A DNA stretch of 60,159 nt from Caldilineaceae bacterium SB0664_bin_27. GTDB lineage: Bacteria; Chloroflexota; Anaerolineae; Caldilineales; Caldilineaceae. Shown piece by piece: positions 43,663 to 52,364 of the stretch. The notes under the pieces are model-generated. The model worked only from the letters and a program-made list of their open reading frames with translations, was not told where the DNA came from and made no database searches. Position numbers and translations under genes: made by a program. Within the stretch, counting starts at the first letter, position 1. The number at the start of each line of letters is the position of its first letter. The stretch lies in assembly GCA_009838625.1 (NCBI GenBank), contig VXRG01000167.1:1-60159 (forward strand), given 5' to 3'.

Positions 43663-44028
43663 TTATTCATTCGCTACGATCGTCTGACGATCCGGGGTGG
43701 AAAACATGATCGTCATGATAGCAGCGTCGTCGCCGTCATTGCTGGCGTTATGGACGACGTTGGCCGGAATGACGATTGTGTCGCCGGGCCCCATCGGGAA
43801 GAGCTCGTCCTCCAGGGAGTGAATGATTTGTCCGCTGAGGACATGCAGGATCTCTTCACAGTTGGGGTGGGAATGGCGGAAGTTCTCGTGTCCAGGTTTG
43901 AGGACCGCGCGCCCAAATGTCATGGTGGCGCTGTTGCCTATTTTTCCGCTGGCATACCAGACCAATTCCCCCCAGTCGAACTCCTGGACGGTTGCATCAG
44001 AGGCGGACAGGACAGTTTCTTCATTCAT
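43663..44028 (-). CDS. Cupin domain protein
   Basis: A 121-residue single-domain cupin. The first metal motif reads GHENFRHSHPNCEEILHVLSG (HxH...E spacing kept), and the second motif ends in PANVVHNASND with the conserved His. The fold is that of small dioxygenases and ligand-binding cupins. It has no clear ribosome binding site (ACAAACCC before the ATG). It precedes the desaturase gene, so the two may be co-transcribed. Confidence 0.82.
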   Translation of the reverse strand: MNEETVLSASDATVQEFDWGELVWYASGKIGNSATMTFGRAVLKPGHENFRHSHPNCEEILHVLSGQIIHSLEDELFPMGPGDTIVIPANVVHNASNDGDDAAIMTIMFSTPDRQTIVANE

Positions 44029-44305
44029 GGGTTTGTCTCGCTTTGAGGATTGTCATTTTTTCAGGAGGCGGTGATGATCGGGAGCCGGTAGCGGTTGATA
44101 GTATTGCTCTGCGCCATCTTACCATAGACGGTGTTATGTGTCATTGCCTTAGCAGCCAGGTGCGAATGCGCAGACGGAGTGGAAGGCTGCGGATTTGGAA
44201 TCGCCTGCCAGTGATCGTAGTGAAGAGGAACGGGAACGTGTAATGCGGGTGAGGTTGCAGGCCTCTTGCGGCCGAACGCCCGGAAAGACGCTCGAAACAC
44301 CGGAA

Positions 44306-45091
44306 TTACGGATTGAGAAGTTGCACGAGTTCGTCGTGGATAGTGCCGCCGGTGGCGATGACGCCGCTGCCGTAAAGAGGGTCGCCGCCCTGCCAGTCGG
44401 TGATGCGTCCGCCGGCGCCTTCGATGATCGGGACCAACGCGGCCCTATCCCAGAAGTTCATCACCGGGTCGGTCATGACGTCGGCGCCGCCGACAGCGAC
44501 GAGGTAGTAGCCGTGGCAGTCGCCCCAGGTGCGGTATTGGGCGGCGCGCTGGGCGACCTCTTCAAAGGCGGGGCCATCGTGAAAGTTGGCGACATTGTAG
44601 TGATCGGTCGTCAGGAGTACTGCATCCTCGATACGGGCACAGTCGCGCACGCGTACGGTTTTTCCGTTAAGCCAGGCTGTCTGGCCGTCTCCGAGCAACA
44701 GGTCCTGCACTATGGGTTGATGGATTGCTCCCAGGAGGGCTTTTTGTTCGTGCACGAGGGCAATCAAAGTGCCGAACAGGTAGCCGTGGCTTATAAAGTT
44801 CTTGGTACCGTCGATCGGGTCGAGCACCCACTGGAAGGGGGCGTCCGGCTGATGATGGCCGTACTCCTCTCCGAGGATGCCGTGGGAGGGGTACTGCTGA
44901 CAGATCAGCTCGCGCATACGCTCTTCGGCCTGGCGATCGGCGATGGTGACGGGCGTTTCGTCGGTCTTGCTGTCAACAGTGTAGTCACTGCGAAAATAGC
45001 GGCGGATAATGGCCCCGCTCTCGTCGGCCAGGACACGAGTGAACTCGATGAGTGCGGTGTGTTCTGAGGGGGACAGGATGGAGTTGGGCAT
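44306..45091 (-). CDS. Inositol-monophosphatase family phosphatase (histidinol-phosphatase-like)
   Basis: A 261-residue Mg-dependent phosphatase. GEEYG (Glu75, Glu76) and DPIDGTKNF (Asp91, Asp94) are the metal motifs, and WDRAALVPIIEGAGG is the C-terminal family signature with the third metal Asp. Histidinol-phosphatases of the HisN type share this layout, but inositol or sugar phosphates are equally possible. AGGTGAT precedes the ATG by about 5 bases. A TATACT -10-like hexamer (45117-45112) lies just upstream on the minus strand without a clear -35. Confidence 0.87.
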   Translation of the reverse strand: MPNSILSPSEHTALIEFTRVLADESGAIIRRYFRSDYTVDSKTDETPVTIADRQAEERMRELICQQYPSHGILGEEYGHHQPDAPFQWVLDPIDGTKNFISHGYLFGTLIALVHEQKALLGAIHQPIVQDLLLGDGQTAWLNGKTVRVRDCARIEDAVLLTTDHYNVANFHDGPAFEEVAQRAAQYRTWGDCHGYYLVAVGGADVMTDPVMNFWDRAALVPIIEGAGGRITDWQGGDPLYGSGVIATGGTIHDELVQLLNP

Positions 45092-45253
45092 GGTGGATCA
45101 CCTGCTGGTAGAGTATAGTGGCTGTTGGAAAGCGGCAGTCATGTAGAATGGTCTGCGCGCCGACAGGTTTTCAAGGTATGATAGCTTCTTTCTGACGGAT
45201 GGCGAAAAGCGGCAGGTAGAGTCATCCGGCCACATTATGACCGGAGGGGAAGG

Positions 45254-46030
45254 ATGTCGATTCTCGACAAATTCAATCTCGCGAACCGGGTCGCTCTTGT
45301 CACCGGCGGCAACCGCGGGCTGGGGTACCAGATGGCCTTGGCGCTGGCGGAGGCGGGCGCGGCGGTCGCACTCACGAGTAGAGATCAGGAACGCGCGGAC
45401 GAGGCTGCGAGGGAGATCGAGCAGTCGCCCACCACCAGCACTGAGGTACGCGGCTATGCCTGCGAAGTCAGCGACCACGAGGAGACCGCCCGGGTGGTAG
45501 AGCGCGCGATTTCCGACTTTGGCGGCTTGCACATCGTCGTCAACAATGCAGGCATCAACATCCGGGGGCCGATTGATGAGTTGGAGCCGGAAGAGTTCCA
45601 ACGGGTCATCGATACAAACGTAAACGGTGTTTGGAACGTTTGCAGGGCGGCTGCCGGTCACCTGAAAGCACAGAGGTACGGCCGGGTTATAAACGTCGGT
45701 TCGACTTTGTCGATCATTGCCCTGCCGGAGCGCACGCCGTACGCCTCCAGTAAAGGGGCGGTATGGCAGATGACCAAGGTGCTGGCGTTGGAGTGGGCGC
45801 CATATGGCATCACAGTCAATGCGATGTTGCCAGGGCCTTTTTCCACGGAAATGAACGTGGCACTGGAGCAGGACCCTGAGAAGTACCGGGAGTTTATCGC
45901 CAGGATCCCGCTGGGACGGTGGGGCGACCTGGACGAGATCGGCGGGTTGGCTGTCTTTCTGGCAAGCGACGCGTCCAGCTTCGTTACCGGCGCCGGGATG
46001 ACCGTTGACGGTGGATGGACGGCGCACTAA
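45254..46030 (+). CDS. Short-chain dehydrogenase/reductase (gluconate 5-dehydrogenase-like)
   Basis: A 258-residue SDR. The coenzyme motif is TGGNRGLG (17-24), NNAG is present, the catalytic Ser lies in VGSTLS, and YASSK (near 158-162) gives Tyr and Lys. The N-terminal SILDKFNLANRVALVTGG and the C-terminal VDGGWTAH resemble gluconate 5-dehydrogenase or 2-deoxy-gluconate dehydrogenases. GGAGGGGAAGG lies before the ATG. A dehydratase-like gene follows 118 bases later on the same strand, suggesting a shared sugar-acid substrate. Confidence 0.9.
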   Translation: MSILDKFNLANRVALVTGGNRGLGYQMALALAEAGAAVALTSRDQERADEAAREIEQSPTTSTEVRGYACEVSDHEETARVVERAISDFGGLHIVVNNAGINIRGPIDELEPEEFQRVIDTNVNGVWNVCRAAAGHLKAQRYGRVINVGSTLSIIALPERTPYASSKGAVWQMTKVLALEWAPYGITVNAMLPGPFSTEMNVALEQDPEKYREFIARIPLGRWGDLDEIGGLAVFLASDASSFVTGAGMTVDGGWTAH

Positions 46031-46148
46031 ACTTTTGCAGGACAGGCAGAAGCCGGAATTTCCAGTGACTCAGGTTGGAAACTGCTACGGGTCAACGTCT
46101 TTTTCCGGCCAGAAGGTCCGGTAAAGGAATCGGGAGGAAGTGCAAATC

Positions 46149-47291
46149 GTGAAGATCGTTGCCATTTCAACCCTCATCGTACATGTCAATCACAGAGGCG
46201 ACTGGCTGCATGTCGTCGTTGAGACGGACGCGGGGATCACCGGCGTAGGTGAGGCGAGCCACAATAGCAACGACGCGCTGTGTGCCGCGACGGTTGGGCA
46301 GTTCAATCAGATTCTTGAAGGTGAAGACCCCCGGCAGATCGCGCGCATTCGCCAAATGTTACGGCGCAAAGACGGGGGACGCGCCTACAACACGGCGCTG
46401 AGCGGACTGGAGCAGGCGTTGTGGGATGTCCTGGCGCAGTCGCTGGGCGTGCCGCTGCACGTACTGTTCGGCGGGGCGGTCCGCGACCGTCTGCGGCTGT
46501 ACGCCAATATCAACCGCCATGTGAGGGACCGGTCGCCGGAAGGATTCGCGCGGGCGGCGCGGCAGGCGGCGGATGAAGGTTTTACGGCCATCAAGATGGC
46601 GCCTTTTGACGAGCTACGCCACCCCTACCGCTACCGCACCGGGCCGCGGGCGGACTGGCGGCCCGGCGTCGAGCGGGTGCGGGCAGTGCGCAAGGCGATT
46701 GGCGACGAAGTTGAACTGGCGGTTGACTGCCACAGCAGGATGGAGGTTTCCGAGGCGGTTGTCGTTGGGCAGGAGCTGGCGGACCTGAATCTCTTCTGGT
46801 ATGAGGAGCCGGTGGCGCACACTGATCCGGAGGGACTGGCGGCGGTGGCGGCCCGCGTGCCGCAGCCGATCGCGTCGGCGGAGAGTGTATTTGGCGTCGA
46901 AGGCTTTCGGCCTTTTACGGCGGAGCGTTGCGTCGATGTGATCATGCCGGACGTGAAGCATTGCGGCGGAATCCTGGAGTTGAACGAGATCGCTGCGACG
47001 GCACGAATGGGACAGGTTCTTGTGGCGCCCCATAACCCGGCCGGGCCGCTCTCGACCGCGGCCACCGCGCAGGCGGCCGCCACCTGGCCCAATTTCTACA
47101 TTCTGGAATTTGCCTGGGGTGAGGTTGACTGGCGTTCGGATCTGCTCACTCCGCCGGAAAGAATTGAAGAAGGCCACCTTGTGTTGTCACAGGAGCCGGG
47201 AACAGGCCACCGTCTCAACCCGAAGACGGTTGAGGCGCACCGGGTGTCGGTCGCTGGAAGTGCGGACTCATCGAAAGTGCAATTTGGTTAG
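46149..47291 (+). CDS. Enolase-superfamily mandelate racemase/sugar acid dehydratase-like protein
   Basis: A 380-residue member of the mandelate racemase/muconate lactonizing family. Metal ligands: Asp in AVDCHSRM, Glu in WYEEPV, Glu in ASAESVFG; possible bases are the Lys in AIKMAPF and the His in APHNPAGP. It would abstract a proton alpha to a carboxylate and eliminate water or racemise. Two GTG starts compete: 46140 lies only 1-2 bases after GGGAGGAA, so 46149 (MKIVAIST, 10-base spacing) is preferred. It follows the SDR gene and converges on the gene ending at 47357. Confidence 0.88.
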   Translation: MKIVAISTLIVHVNHRGDWLHVVVETDAGITGVGEASHNSNDALCAATVGQFNQILEGEDPRQIARIRQMLRRKDGGRAYNTALSGLEQALWDVLAQSLGVPLHVLFGGAVRDRLRLYANINRHVRDRSPEGFARAARQAADEGFTAIKMAPFDELRHPYRYRTGPRADWRPGVERVRAVRKAIGDEVELAVDCHSRMEVSEAVVVGQELADLNLFWYEEPVAHTDPEGLAAVAARVPQPIASAESVFGVEGFRPFTAERCVDVIMPDVKHCGGILELNEIAATARMGQVLVAPHNPAGPLSTAATAQAAATWPNFYILEFAWGEVDWRSDLLTPPERIEEGHLVLSQEPGTGHRLNPKTVEAHRVSVAGSADSSKVQFG

Positions 47292-47356
47292 CCCTGTGGT
47301 CTGGCGGTTCCGTGAGTCTTCGGGGCTCCTTGCCACCCATCCTACACTGTACGAAT

Positions 47357-48157
47357 TCAGGCGTCCGCCGTCTCGACCGCCAGCCAGTCTATCTCCAGCC
47401 ACTGGACCTCTCTCTTCTCCACCAGACCCCATTTGAACTTGCCCCAGGGTGTAAACTGCAGGAACTGGTTGTCCAGCCAGATGACAAGCCCCAGTGGATC
47501 GGCCGGCACATGGGATGCTTCTGTCAGAAGGGCGCCATCCAGATAGAAGCGTACCCTTTCAAGCTGCCAGTCGATCGTGTAGACGTGCCAATCCGTCATG
47601 GCCGCGGGGACTGTTCGGTCCGCGATACCGGCCGCCCTCTGCACAGAAGGCCATAGGCTGCGATAAAGATCGGGCATGCGCGTCAGAGGTGCGGCCAGTG
47701 CAATCAGGGGCGCCCGCAGCAGAAAACGGCTGGTGCGCGTGTCGATAACGGAGGCCTTCCATCCCCAGGCTGGTTGATCCAAGGTCAAAGGCATGGCGGC
47801 GTCGGGGCCGGCATAGAAGAACCAGAGGGCCTGGGGTAAGGCGACACGGTGCAGGCCGGTCATGCGCAGAGGGTCGTTCCAGAAACCGAATCCGGCCGTA
47901 CCGTTCAGTTGTCCGCTATCGTGGGAAAAGCGGGCCCGCAATGAAAGACGCAGAGGAGGACGCCAAGGGAAGCGGGAACGGGGAAGACCGCGGTAGTCGT
48001 CGACCTGCGCGTTTGTGTAGGCATGTTGCGATGCGCCCTCGTTCCCAAGGAGAAGACCGGAGGCGTCCGTACGGAGAAATGCGGAACCGACGGTTGACTT
48101 ATGCCATTCTGAAGACAGCCCTTCGGCAAATCGGGCGTATACATTGTGGGTGGTCAT
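47357..48157 (-). CDS. Concanavalin-like/GH16-like fold protein of unknown function
   Basis: A 266-residue protein without signal peptide. The pattern of beta-strands ending in WHVYTIDWQLERVRFYLDGALL-like residues (two strands before the C terminus), the RLSLRARFSHDS strand and FGFWNDP resemble the jelly-roll of GH16 and laminin-G-like lectins. The GH16 catalytic E-x-D-x-x-E motif is not seen, so a carbohydrate-binding or other non-classical role is more likely. The start ATG at 48157 overlaps the methyltransferase stop by 4 bases (ATGA), so the two are translated together. Confidence 0.7.
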   Translation of the reverse strand: MTTHNVYARFAEGLSSEWHKSTVGSAFLRTDASGLLLGNEGASQHAYTNAQVDDYRGLPRSRFPWRPPLRLSLRARFSHDSGQLNGTAGFGFWNDPLRMTGLHRVALPQALWFFYAGPDAAMPLTLDQPAWGWKASVIDTRTSRFLLRAPLIALAAPLTRMPDLYRSLWPSVQRAAGIADRTVPAAMTDWHVYTIDWQLERVRFYLDGALLTEASHVPADPLGLVIWLDNQFLQFTPWGKFKWGLVEKREVQWLEIDWLAVETADA

Positions 48158-48777
48158 TCGGCAGCCATTTTTTCGGCGACGATCACCAGGGGCCGAACAC
48201 GCCCGTCCCCAACAACATGCTCCTCTCTGTTTAGACCAGCTGCTTGAACTGCCGTTTCGAGTCTCTTTGAGGTGTCTGGCGAAGAGGGAAATACCATGTT
48301 GTATAACAGTTTCAGCAACAGGCCGGACTCGGCCAGAACCACTTCGACTATGACGGCTCGTCCTCCCGGACGCAGACAGCGCTCGAATTCCTGATGTGTA
48401 CGCTGTTCGAGGATGTAAGGCGCGGGGAAGGCGCTGACGATTGTGTCAAATGAGGCGTCGGCAAAGGGCAGATGCTGCGCTGTCCCCTGAACGCGGGGGA
48501 CAGTCTTTGCCAGCCGGCGGAGTCTTGCAGAGGATAGCCGCTGCATCGCCGCGGACGGTTCGATACCGATGACGCGGCGCTCTTCGGTTTGTAGCGCCGG
48601 CAGCAGCGCCCCCGTACCGAACCCGATTTCCAGGATACGGTTTCCGCGGACGTACGGCAGGGCGGCGCGGCGCCAGTCATCCCAGCGGCCAAGGCTTACG
48701 GTCCAGCTCACGGCATCGTAGGCCCAGGCCATCTCATTGTAGAGAAGCCGGTAGAGGAACTGGTAGATTAGGCGCAT
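48154..48777 (-). CDS. Class I SAM-dependent methyltransferase
   Basis: A 207-residue methyltransferase. Motif I is LEIGFGTGALL (near 50-60), motif II contains GIEPSAAMQ, and the IV region is FDTIVSAFPAPYIL. The N terminus (YRLLYNEMAWAYDAVSWTVSLG) resembles a common Chloroflexota methyltransferase of the UbiE-like group. The target is unknown. It overlaps the downstream gene by 4 bases and follows the aldo/keto reductase by 45 bases, so it probably belongs to the operon begun by larB. Confidence 0.87.
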   Translation of the reverse strand: MRLIYQFLYRLLYNEMAWAYDAVSWTVSLGRWDDWRRAALPYVRGNRILEIGFGTGALLPALQTEERRVIGIEPSAAMQRLSSARLRRLAKTVPRVQGTAQHLPFADASFDTIVSAFPAPYILEQRTHQEFERCLRPGGRAVIVEVVLAESGLLLKLLYNMVFPSSPDTSKRLETAVQAAGLNREEHVVGDGRVRPLVIVAEKMAAE

Positions 48778-48822
48778 CTGGCCGCAGTTGTTGTCGGCGA
48801 GTGCAATGCGGAACCTGCCAGG

Positions 48823-49683
48823 TCAGGCGAACAGAGGAGTCATGGTCTGTTCAGCCATCATGGCCACCATTTCTTCGTCGCTGGGCCCTGTGCCGTCGAA
48901 GCGGCTGGCGGCATCAAGGACCTTGGGCAGAAGGTCGATATCTCCTACCGTATTCAAGAACAGATCGCCCTGGGCGAGTATCCAATGGATGGCGCGGTCG
49001 ATGTCGGGCTGCTCTTCCAAGGGCTGGTACCAGGTGGAACGGCTCTTGGGCGTGGTGGCCCAGGGCCCGCGTACAAGTGATTTGATCGTTTGCACGGCGA
49101 TACCGCGCTCTCGGGCCAAGCCGACGACACGGTCAAAGTCGGCGGCATACTGGCTATTCTGCTTCAATTGGACGTTCCACGGAAGCAGGATCGAGTCGAA
49201 ATCAAAGGCCTGCAGGCTGCGGTGGTGAAATGCTGCAATTTTGAGTCCGTGGCCTGTCACACCGATATATTTGACAAGCCCTTGATCGCGGGCTTCCCTG
49301 GCGGCTTCGAGTGCGCCATTCTCGCCCATGGCCGTATCCCAGTCATCCGGATGGCCCAGATTGTGGAATTGGATGAGGTCGATTTGGTCCACGCGCATTC
49401 GTTCAAGGGAGCGGCGGATCTGTGCCTTAGCGGCGGCATACTCGCGTTCACCCGTCTTGGTCGCGAGGAAGAAGCGGTCGCGATGCTTTTCGAGCCACGG
49501 ACCGAGAAGGATTTCGGCGTCGCCGTAACTAGCGGCCGTGTCGATGTGATTGACGCCGTATTCGAGCAGAAGTTCGACGGTGCGGTCAGCATCGGCCTGT
49601 GAGACCCGGCCCAGCGCGGCTGCGCCGAAGAGGGTAACGGTGCTTTTGTGGCCTGTGCGGCCGAATGTACGTTGAGGAATCAT
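48823..49683 (-). CDS. Aldo/keto reductase
   Basis: A 286-residue NADPH-dependent reductase. The catalytic set is visible: Asp and Tyr in IDTAASYGD, Lys in LATKTG, and His in IQFHNLG. It is a shorter member than the two at 53341 and 54492 and differs in sequence, so it is not part of that duplication. It lies 36 bases after the Nudix gene on the same strand. Substrate unknown. Confidence 0.9.
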   Translation of the reverse strand: MIPQRTFGRTGHKSTVTLFGAAALGRVSQADADRTVELLLEYGVNHIDTAASYGDAEILLGPWLEKHRDRFFLATKTGEREYAAAKAQIRRSLERMRVDQIDLIQFHNLGHPDDWDTAMGENGALEAAREARDQGLVKYIGVTGHGLKIAAFHHRSLQAFDFDSILLPWNVQLKQNSQYAADFDRVVGLARERGIAVQTIKSLVRGPWATTPKSRSTWYQPLEEQPDIDRAIHWILAQGDLFLNTVGDIDLLPKVLDAASRFDGTGPSDEEMVAMMAEQTMTPLFA

Positions 49684-49719
49684 GGAGGAATCTCCTATTT
49701 GACTGGGACGAGATGCGGG

Positions 49720-50160
49720 TCAGGGCGCAGTACCGGTTTCATGGATCTGTCTGTGGATGAAAGTCAAAGCGCGTCGAAAATCGTTATGCCAACTGTGGTC
49801 CGGCGGACTGTGGAGTTCGTGCCAGAAGAAGCCGAACAGGTGTCCACCACCATCTTGCGTAAAGTAGGTCCAGTGATCGGGTAACTGGCAAGGAACATGG
49901 CACAGATAGAAGTGCCAGTGCTGTCTTATGCCCCGGAAAGGCAGCTGGCCAAGCGGCCTGACAACGGTAGCATGTTCGATGCCTGATTCCTCGGCAAGTT
50001 CGCGGAGCGAGGCATTCTCTGCGCTCTCACCGTCTTCCCAGGTTCCTTTGACCAACTGTTTTCCGGCCCGGGGATGGCGGAAGGCCAGGATTTCCAGGGT
50101 TGTCCGACGCCGCAATACGATTGGTGCGACCTTATGCACGAATTTCTCCATGCTAGGCAT
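49720..50160 (-). CDS. Nudix hydrolase
   Basis: A 146-residue protein with a complete Nudix box at residues 39-61: G, five residues, E45, seven residues, REL, E57-E58, G60, I61. Such enzymes hydrolyse pyrophosphate bonds in nucleoside diphosphate-linked compounds. The longest frame runs to 50325 inside larC, but ATG at 50160 or 50151 gives a family-like N terminus. The first overlaps the larC stop by 8 bases and the second begins 1 base after it, so expression is coupled to larC. Its place in the larBEC operon suggests a substrate such as NaAD or an NPN-pathway by-product (inference). Confidence 0.87.
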   Translation of the reverse strand: MPSMEKFVHKVAPIVLRRRTTLEILAFRHPRAGKQLVKGTWEDGESAENASLRELAEESGIEHATVVRPLGQLPFRGIRQHWHFYLCHVPCQLPDHWTYFTQDGGGHLFGFFWHELHSPPDHSWHNDFRRALTFIHRQIHETGTAP

Positions 50161-51394
50161 CTTCGCCGTCTTCCCCTTGTGCTGGCAGATCCGATGTCGA
50201 GTTGACCAGGGGGGATGCGGCTGCAAGCGCGGCGGCATAGACGGCCGGCAGGGGCATGCCGGTTGATGCCGCCAGGGCTTGACAGTCGTCGAACTCCGGT
50301 TTGGCACCGACGGTTTTTCCTTCAACCCGTTTCACCTTGACCCGCACGGGGCCGAAAGGTGTGGAGACAGTCGTTGCGTCCCGTTCGGCGACATGCCGGC
50401 GTACTGGATGGACGCGAACGCCGAGCGTGGTGGTCTCTCGCAGCAGAATGGCGGCTAGAGCGGATTCGACGGAGGGAGGGGCGAGAACGCGCAGCAACGT
50501 GCCGGGACGGGACTTCTTCATCCCGATTGCGGTTGTCCAGACGTCGAGGGCGCCGGCGTCGAAGAGGCGACGCTGGACAGGCTCAAAGAGCTCCGGATTC
50601 ATGTCATCGATATTGGTCTCAATCACAATCAGCAGTTCGGAGGGTTCGCGGGTTGTCTGAACCACTGACTTTTCGATCTCCTCACCAAGCCAGAGGCGGG
50701 CGACGTTGGGCCAGTCGAAAACCTTGTGGCCGGCGCCGTAACCGATCCGGCGCAGGCGAAGCTCAGGCTGGCGAAAATGTGCCAGCTCGGCCAGCAGCGC
50801 GGCCCCGGTTGGTGTAACAAGCTCGCCCGGGCCCGGTGCCGGGGTTGTCGGCGCGCCAACTGCCGCCAGCAGTTCGAGCGTTGCCGGGGCAGGCAGGGGA
50901 ATGCGGCCGTGCATTGATCTGCTCCACCCGGGGCCGAGGGGCAAAGCGGATGCATACAGGGTGTCGATCTGAAGATCGTGCAGTCCGGCGCAGACTCCGA
51001 CAATATCGATGATGGCGTCGAGTGCGCCGACCTCGTGAAAGTGGACTTCCTCGGGCGTCGTGCCGTGTATTTTGGCTTCGGCCGCGGCCAGGCGTGCAAA
51101 GACGGCGCGAGCGCGGCAGATGACCTGGTCGGGCAGGGCGGCGGCTTCGAGGATCTCCGTTATCTCGGCCAAGTGGCGCTCCGCGCCCTCGTCGGCCGCC
51201 TCTACTTGAACACGGGTGCCGCGGATGCTCCCTTGCGTGACGGATTGGGCGTGGATGTCCCAGCTGCCTTTGGGCAGGTCCAGTTTTTCAACTGTTTGAC
51301 GGAGTGAGGCCAGCGGCCAGCCTGCATCCACCAGACAGGCGAGAAAGATGTCACCGGAGATTCCGGACGGAGTGTCGAGGTAGGCGATTGGCAT
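50153..51394 (-). CDS. larC: LarC, nickel-insertion enzyme of NPN cofactor synthesis
   Basis: A 413-residue CTP-dependent cyclometallase (TIGR00299 family) that inserts nickel into pyridinium-3,5-bisthiocarboxylic acid mononucleotide. AYLDTPSGISGDIFLACLVDAG at the start, EEVHFHEVGALDAIIDIVG and IETNIDDMNPE are family signatures. The ATG at 51394 (MPIAYLD) is preferred to an upstream TTG at 51415. In Lactobacillus plantarum larC is split and needs a frameshift; here it is one continuous frame. It lies 39 bases after larE and overlaps the Nudix gene. Confidence 0.93.
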   Translation of the reverse strand: MPIAYLDTPSGISGDIFLACLVDAGWPLASLRQTVEKLDLPKGSWDIHAQSVTQGSIRGTRVQVEAADEGAERHLAEITEILEAAALPDQVICRARAVFARLAAAEAKIHGTTPEEVHFHEVGALDAIIDIVGVCAGLHDLQIDTLYASALPLGPGWSRSMHGRIPLPAPATLELLAAVGAPTTPAPGPGELVTPTGAALLAELAHFRQPELRLRRIGYGAGHKVFDWPNVARLWLGEEIEKSVVQTTREPSELLIVIETNIDDMNPELFEPVQRRLFDAGALDVWTTAIGMKKSRPGTLLRVLAPPSVESALAAILLRETTTLGVRVHPVRRHVAERDATTVSTPFGPVRVKVKRVEGKTVGAKPEFDDCQALAASTGMPLPAVYAAALAAASPLVNSTSDLPAQGEDGEDA

Positions 51395-51433
51395 GCGAGC
51401 AGTGGTCAGTGGCAACTGCGGTCGAGGGGACGG

Positions 51434-52360
51434 TCAGACGCTGGGGAATGAGATCAACTCTTCCATGGGGACGAGTGTTATTTCAGCGTTGCCGTTCGCT
51501 GTTGCATTGAGACCGCCGCTGCGGAAGCCGGCCAGGTCGAGGGTAACGAATCGATAGCCGGCAGCTTTGATGCCGGAGACGATCTCATCGTGGTGGGCGA
51601 TGACGGTAGGGAACTCCTCAGGCGGCAGTTCAAGGCGGGCAATCTCGCCGTGATGACGCACGCGAAACTGGCGCAGACCCAAGCCGACCAAAATGTCTTC
51701 GGCGGCCTCGATCTGGCGCAGGAGCTGCGGGTCGATCGGTGTTCCGTGGGGCACGCGGGAGGAGAGGCAGGCCATGGCGGGCTTGTCCCAGACAGGCAGG
51801 CCCAGATGTTTGGCGATGGTGCGCACTTCAGGCTTGGTGATGCCTGCTTCCAGCAGCGGTGAGCGCACGCCGCGTTCCCGCGCTGCCAGTACGCCGGGGC
51901 GGTCATCGCCGAGGTCGCTGGCGTTTGTCCCGTCGCAGACGATACCCCAATCTTCCTGCTGAAGGATTTCATGCAGCCGATTGTGGAGTTCGGATTTGCA
52001 GAAGTAGCAGCGGTTATTGGGATTGGCAGCGTAGTTCGGGTCGAGATATTCTTCAGTTTCGACGAGGCGATAGGGAACGCCGATCTGGTCGGCGAGTTCG
52101 ACTGCGTCCCGCATTTCGCGCTGCGGGTAACTTGGTGAAACGCCGATACAGGCCAGTGCGCCCTGTTCCGCGCTGGCTGCGGGGGAACGGCCTCCCAGCT
52201 CCTGGTAGGCGACCGCCATTACGACGGCGCTGTCGACGCCGCCTGAGTAGGCAACGATAACGGAGCCAAAGATGCGCAGGGACGTGCGCATGGTCTCCAG
52301 CTTGGCGGCCGTTTCCACAGTGAGTGTCGAAGGGGGTTCTTTACTCTCGGGTTCGTTCAT
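51434..52360 (-). CDS. larE: LarE, ATP-dependent sulfur transferase of NPN cofactor synthesis
   Basis: A 308-residue PP-loop protein: SGGVDS at 39-44, CYFCKSEL (Cys118, Cys121), VCDGTNASD and KPAMACLSSR with Cys198. The last Cys matches the position of the sacrificial cysteine (Cys176 in L. plantarum LarE, from memory), which donates its sulfur and becomes dehydroalanine. No other Cys follows, which argues for the sacrificial-cysteine type. ATG at 52360 is 4 bases after the larB stop, with AAGGTGA overlapping that stop, so translation is coupled. Confidence 0.93.
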   Translation of the reverse strand: MNEPESKEPPSTLTVETAAKLETMRTSLRIFGSVIVAYSGGVDSAVVMAVAYQELGGRSPAASAEQGALACIGVSPSYPQREMRDAVELADQIGVPYRLVETEEYLDPNYAANPNNRCYFCKSELHNRLHEILQQEDWGIVCDGTNASDLGDDRPGVLAARERGVRSPLLEAGITKPEVRTIAKHLGLPVWDKPAMACLSSRVPHGTPIDPQLLRQIEAAEDILVGLGLRQFRVRHHGEIARLELPPEEFPTVIAHHDEIVSGIKAAGYRFVTLDLAGFRSGGLNATANGNAEITLVPMEELISFPSV

Positions 52361-52364
52361 CGTC

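Noticed and set aside
50153..51415. Programmed frameshift in larC as in Lactobacillus plantarum
   Set aside because: The gene is one continuous frame through both LarC domains, so no frameshift is needed.
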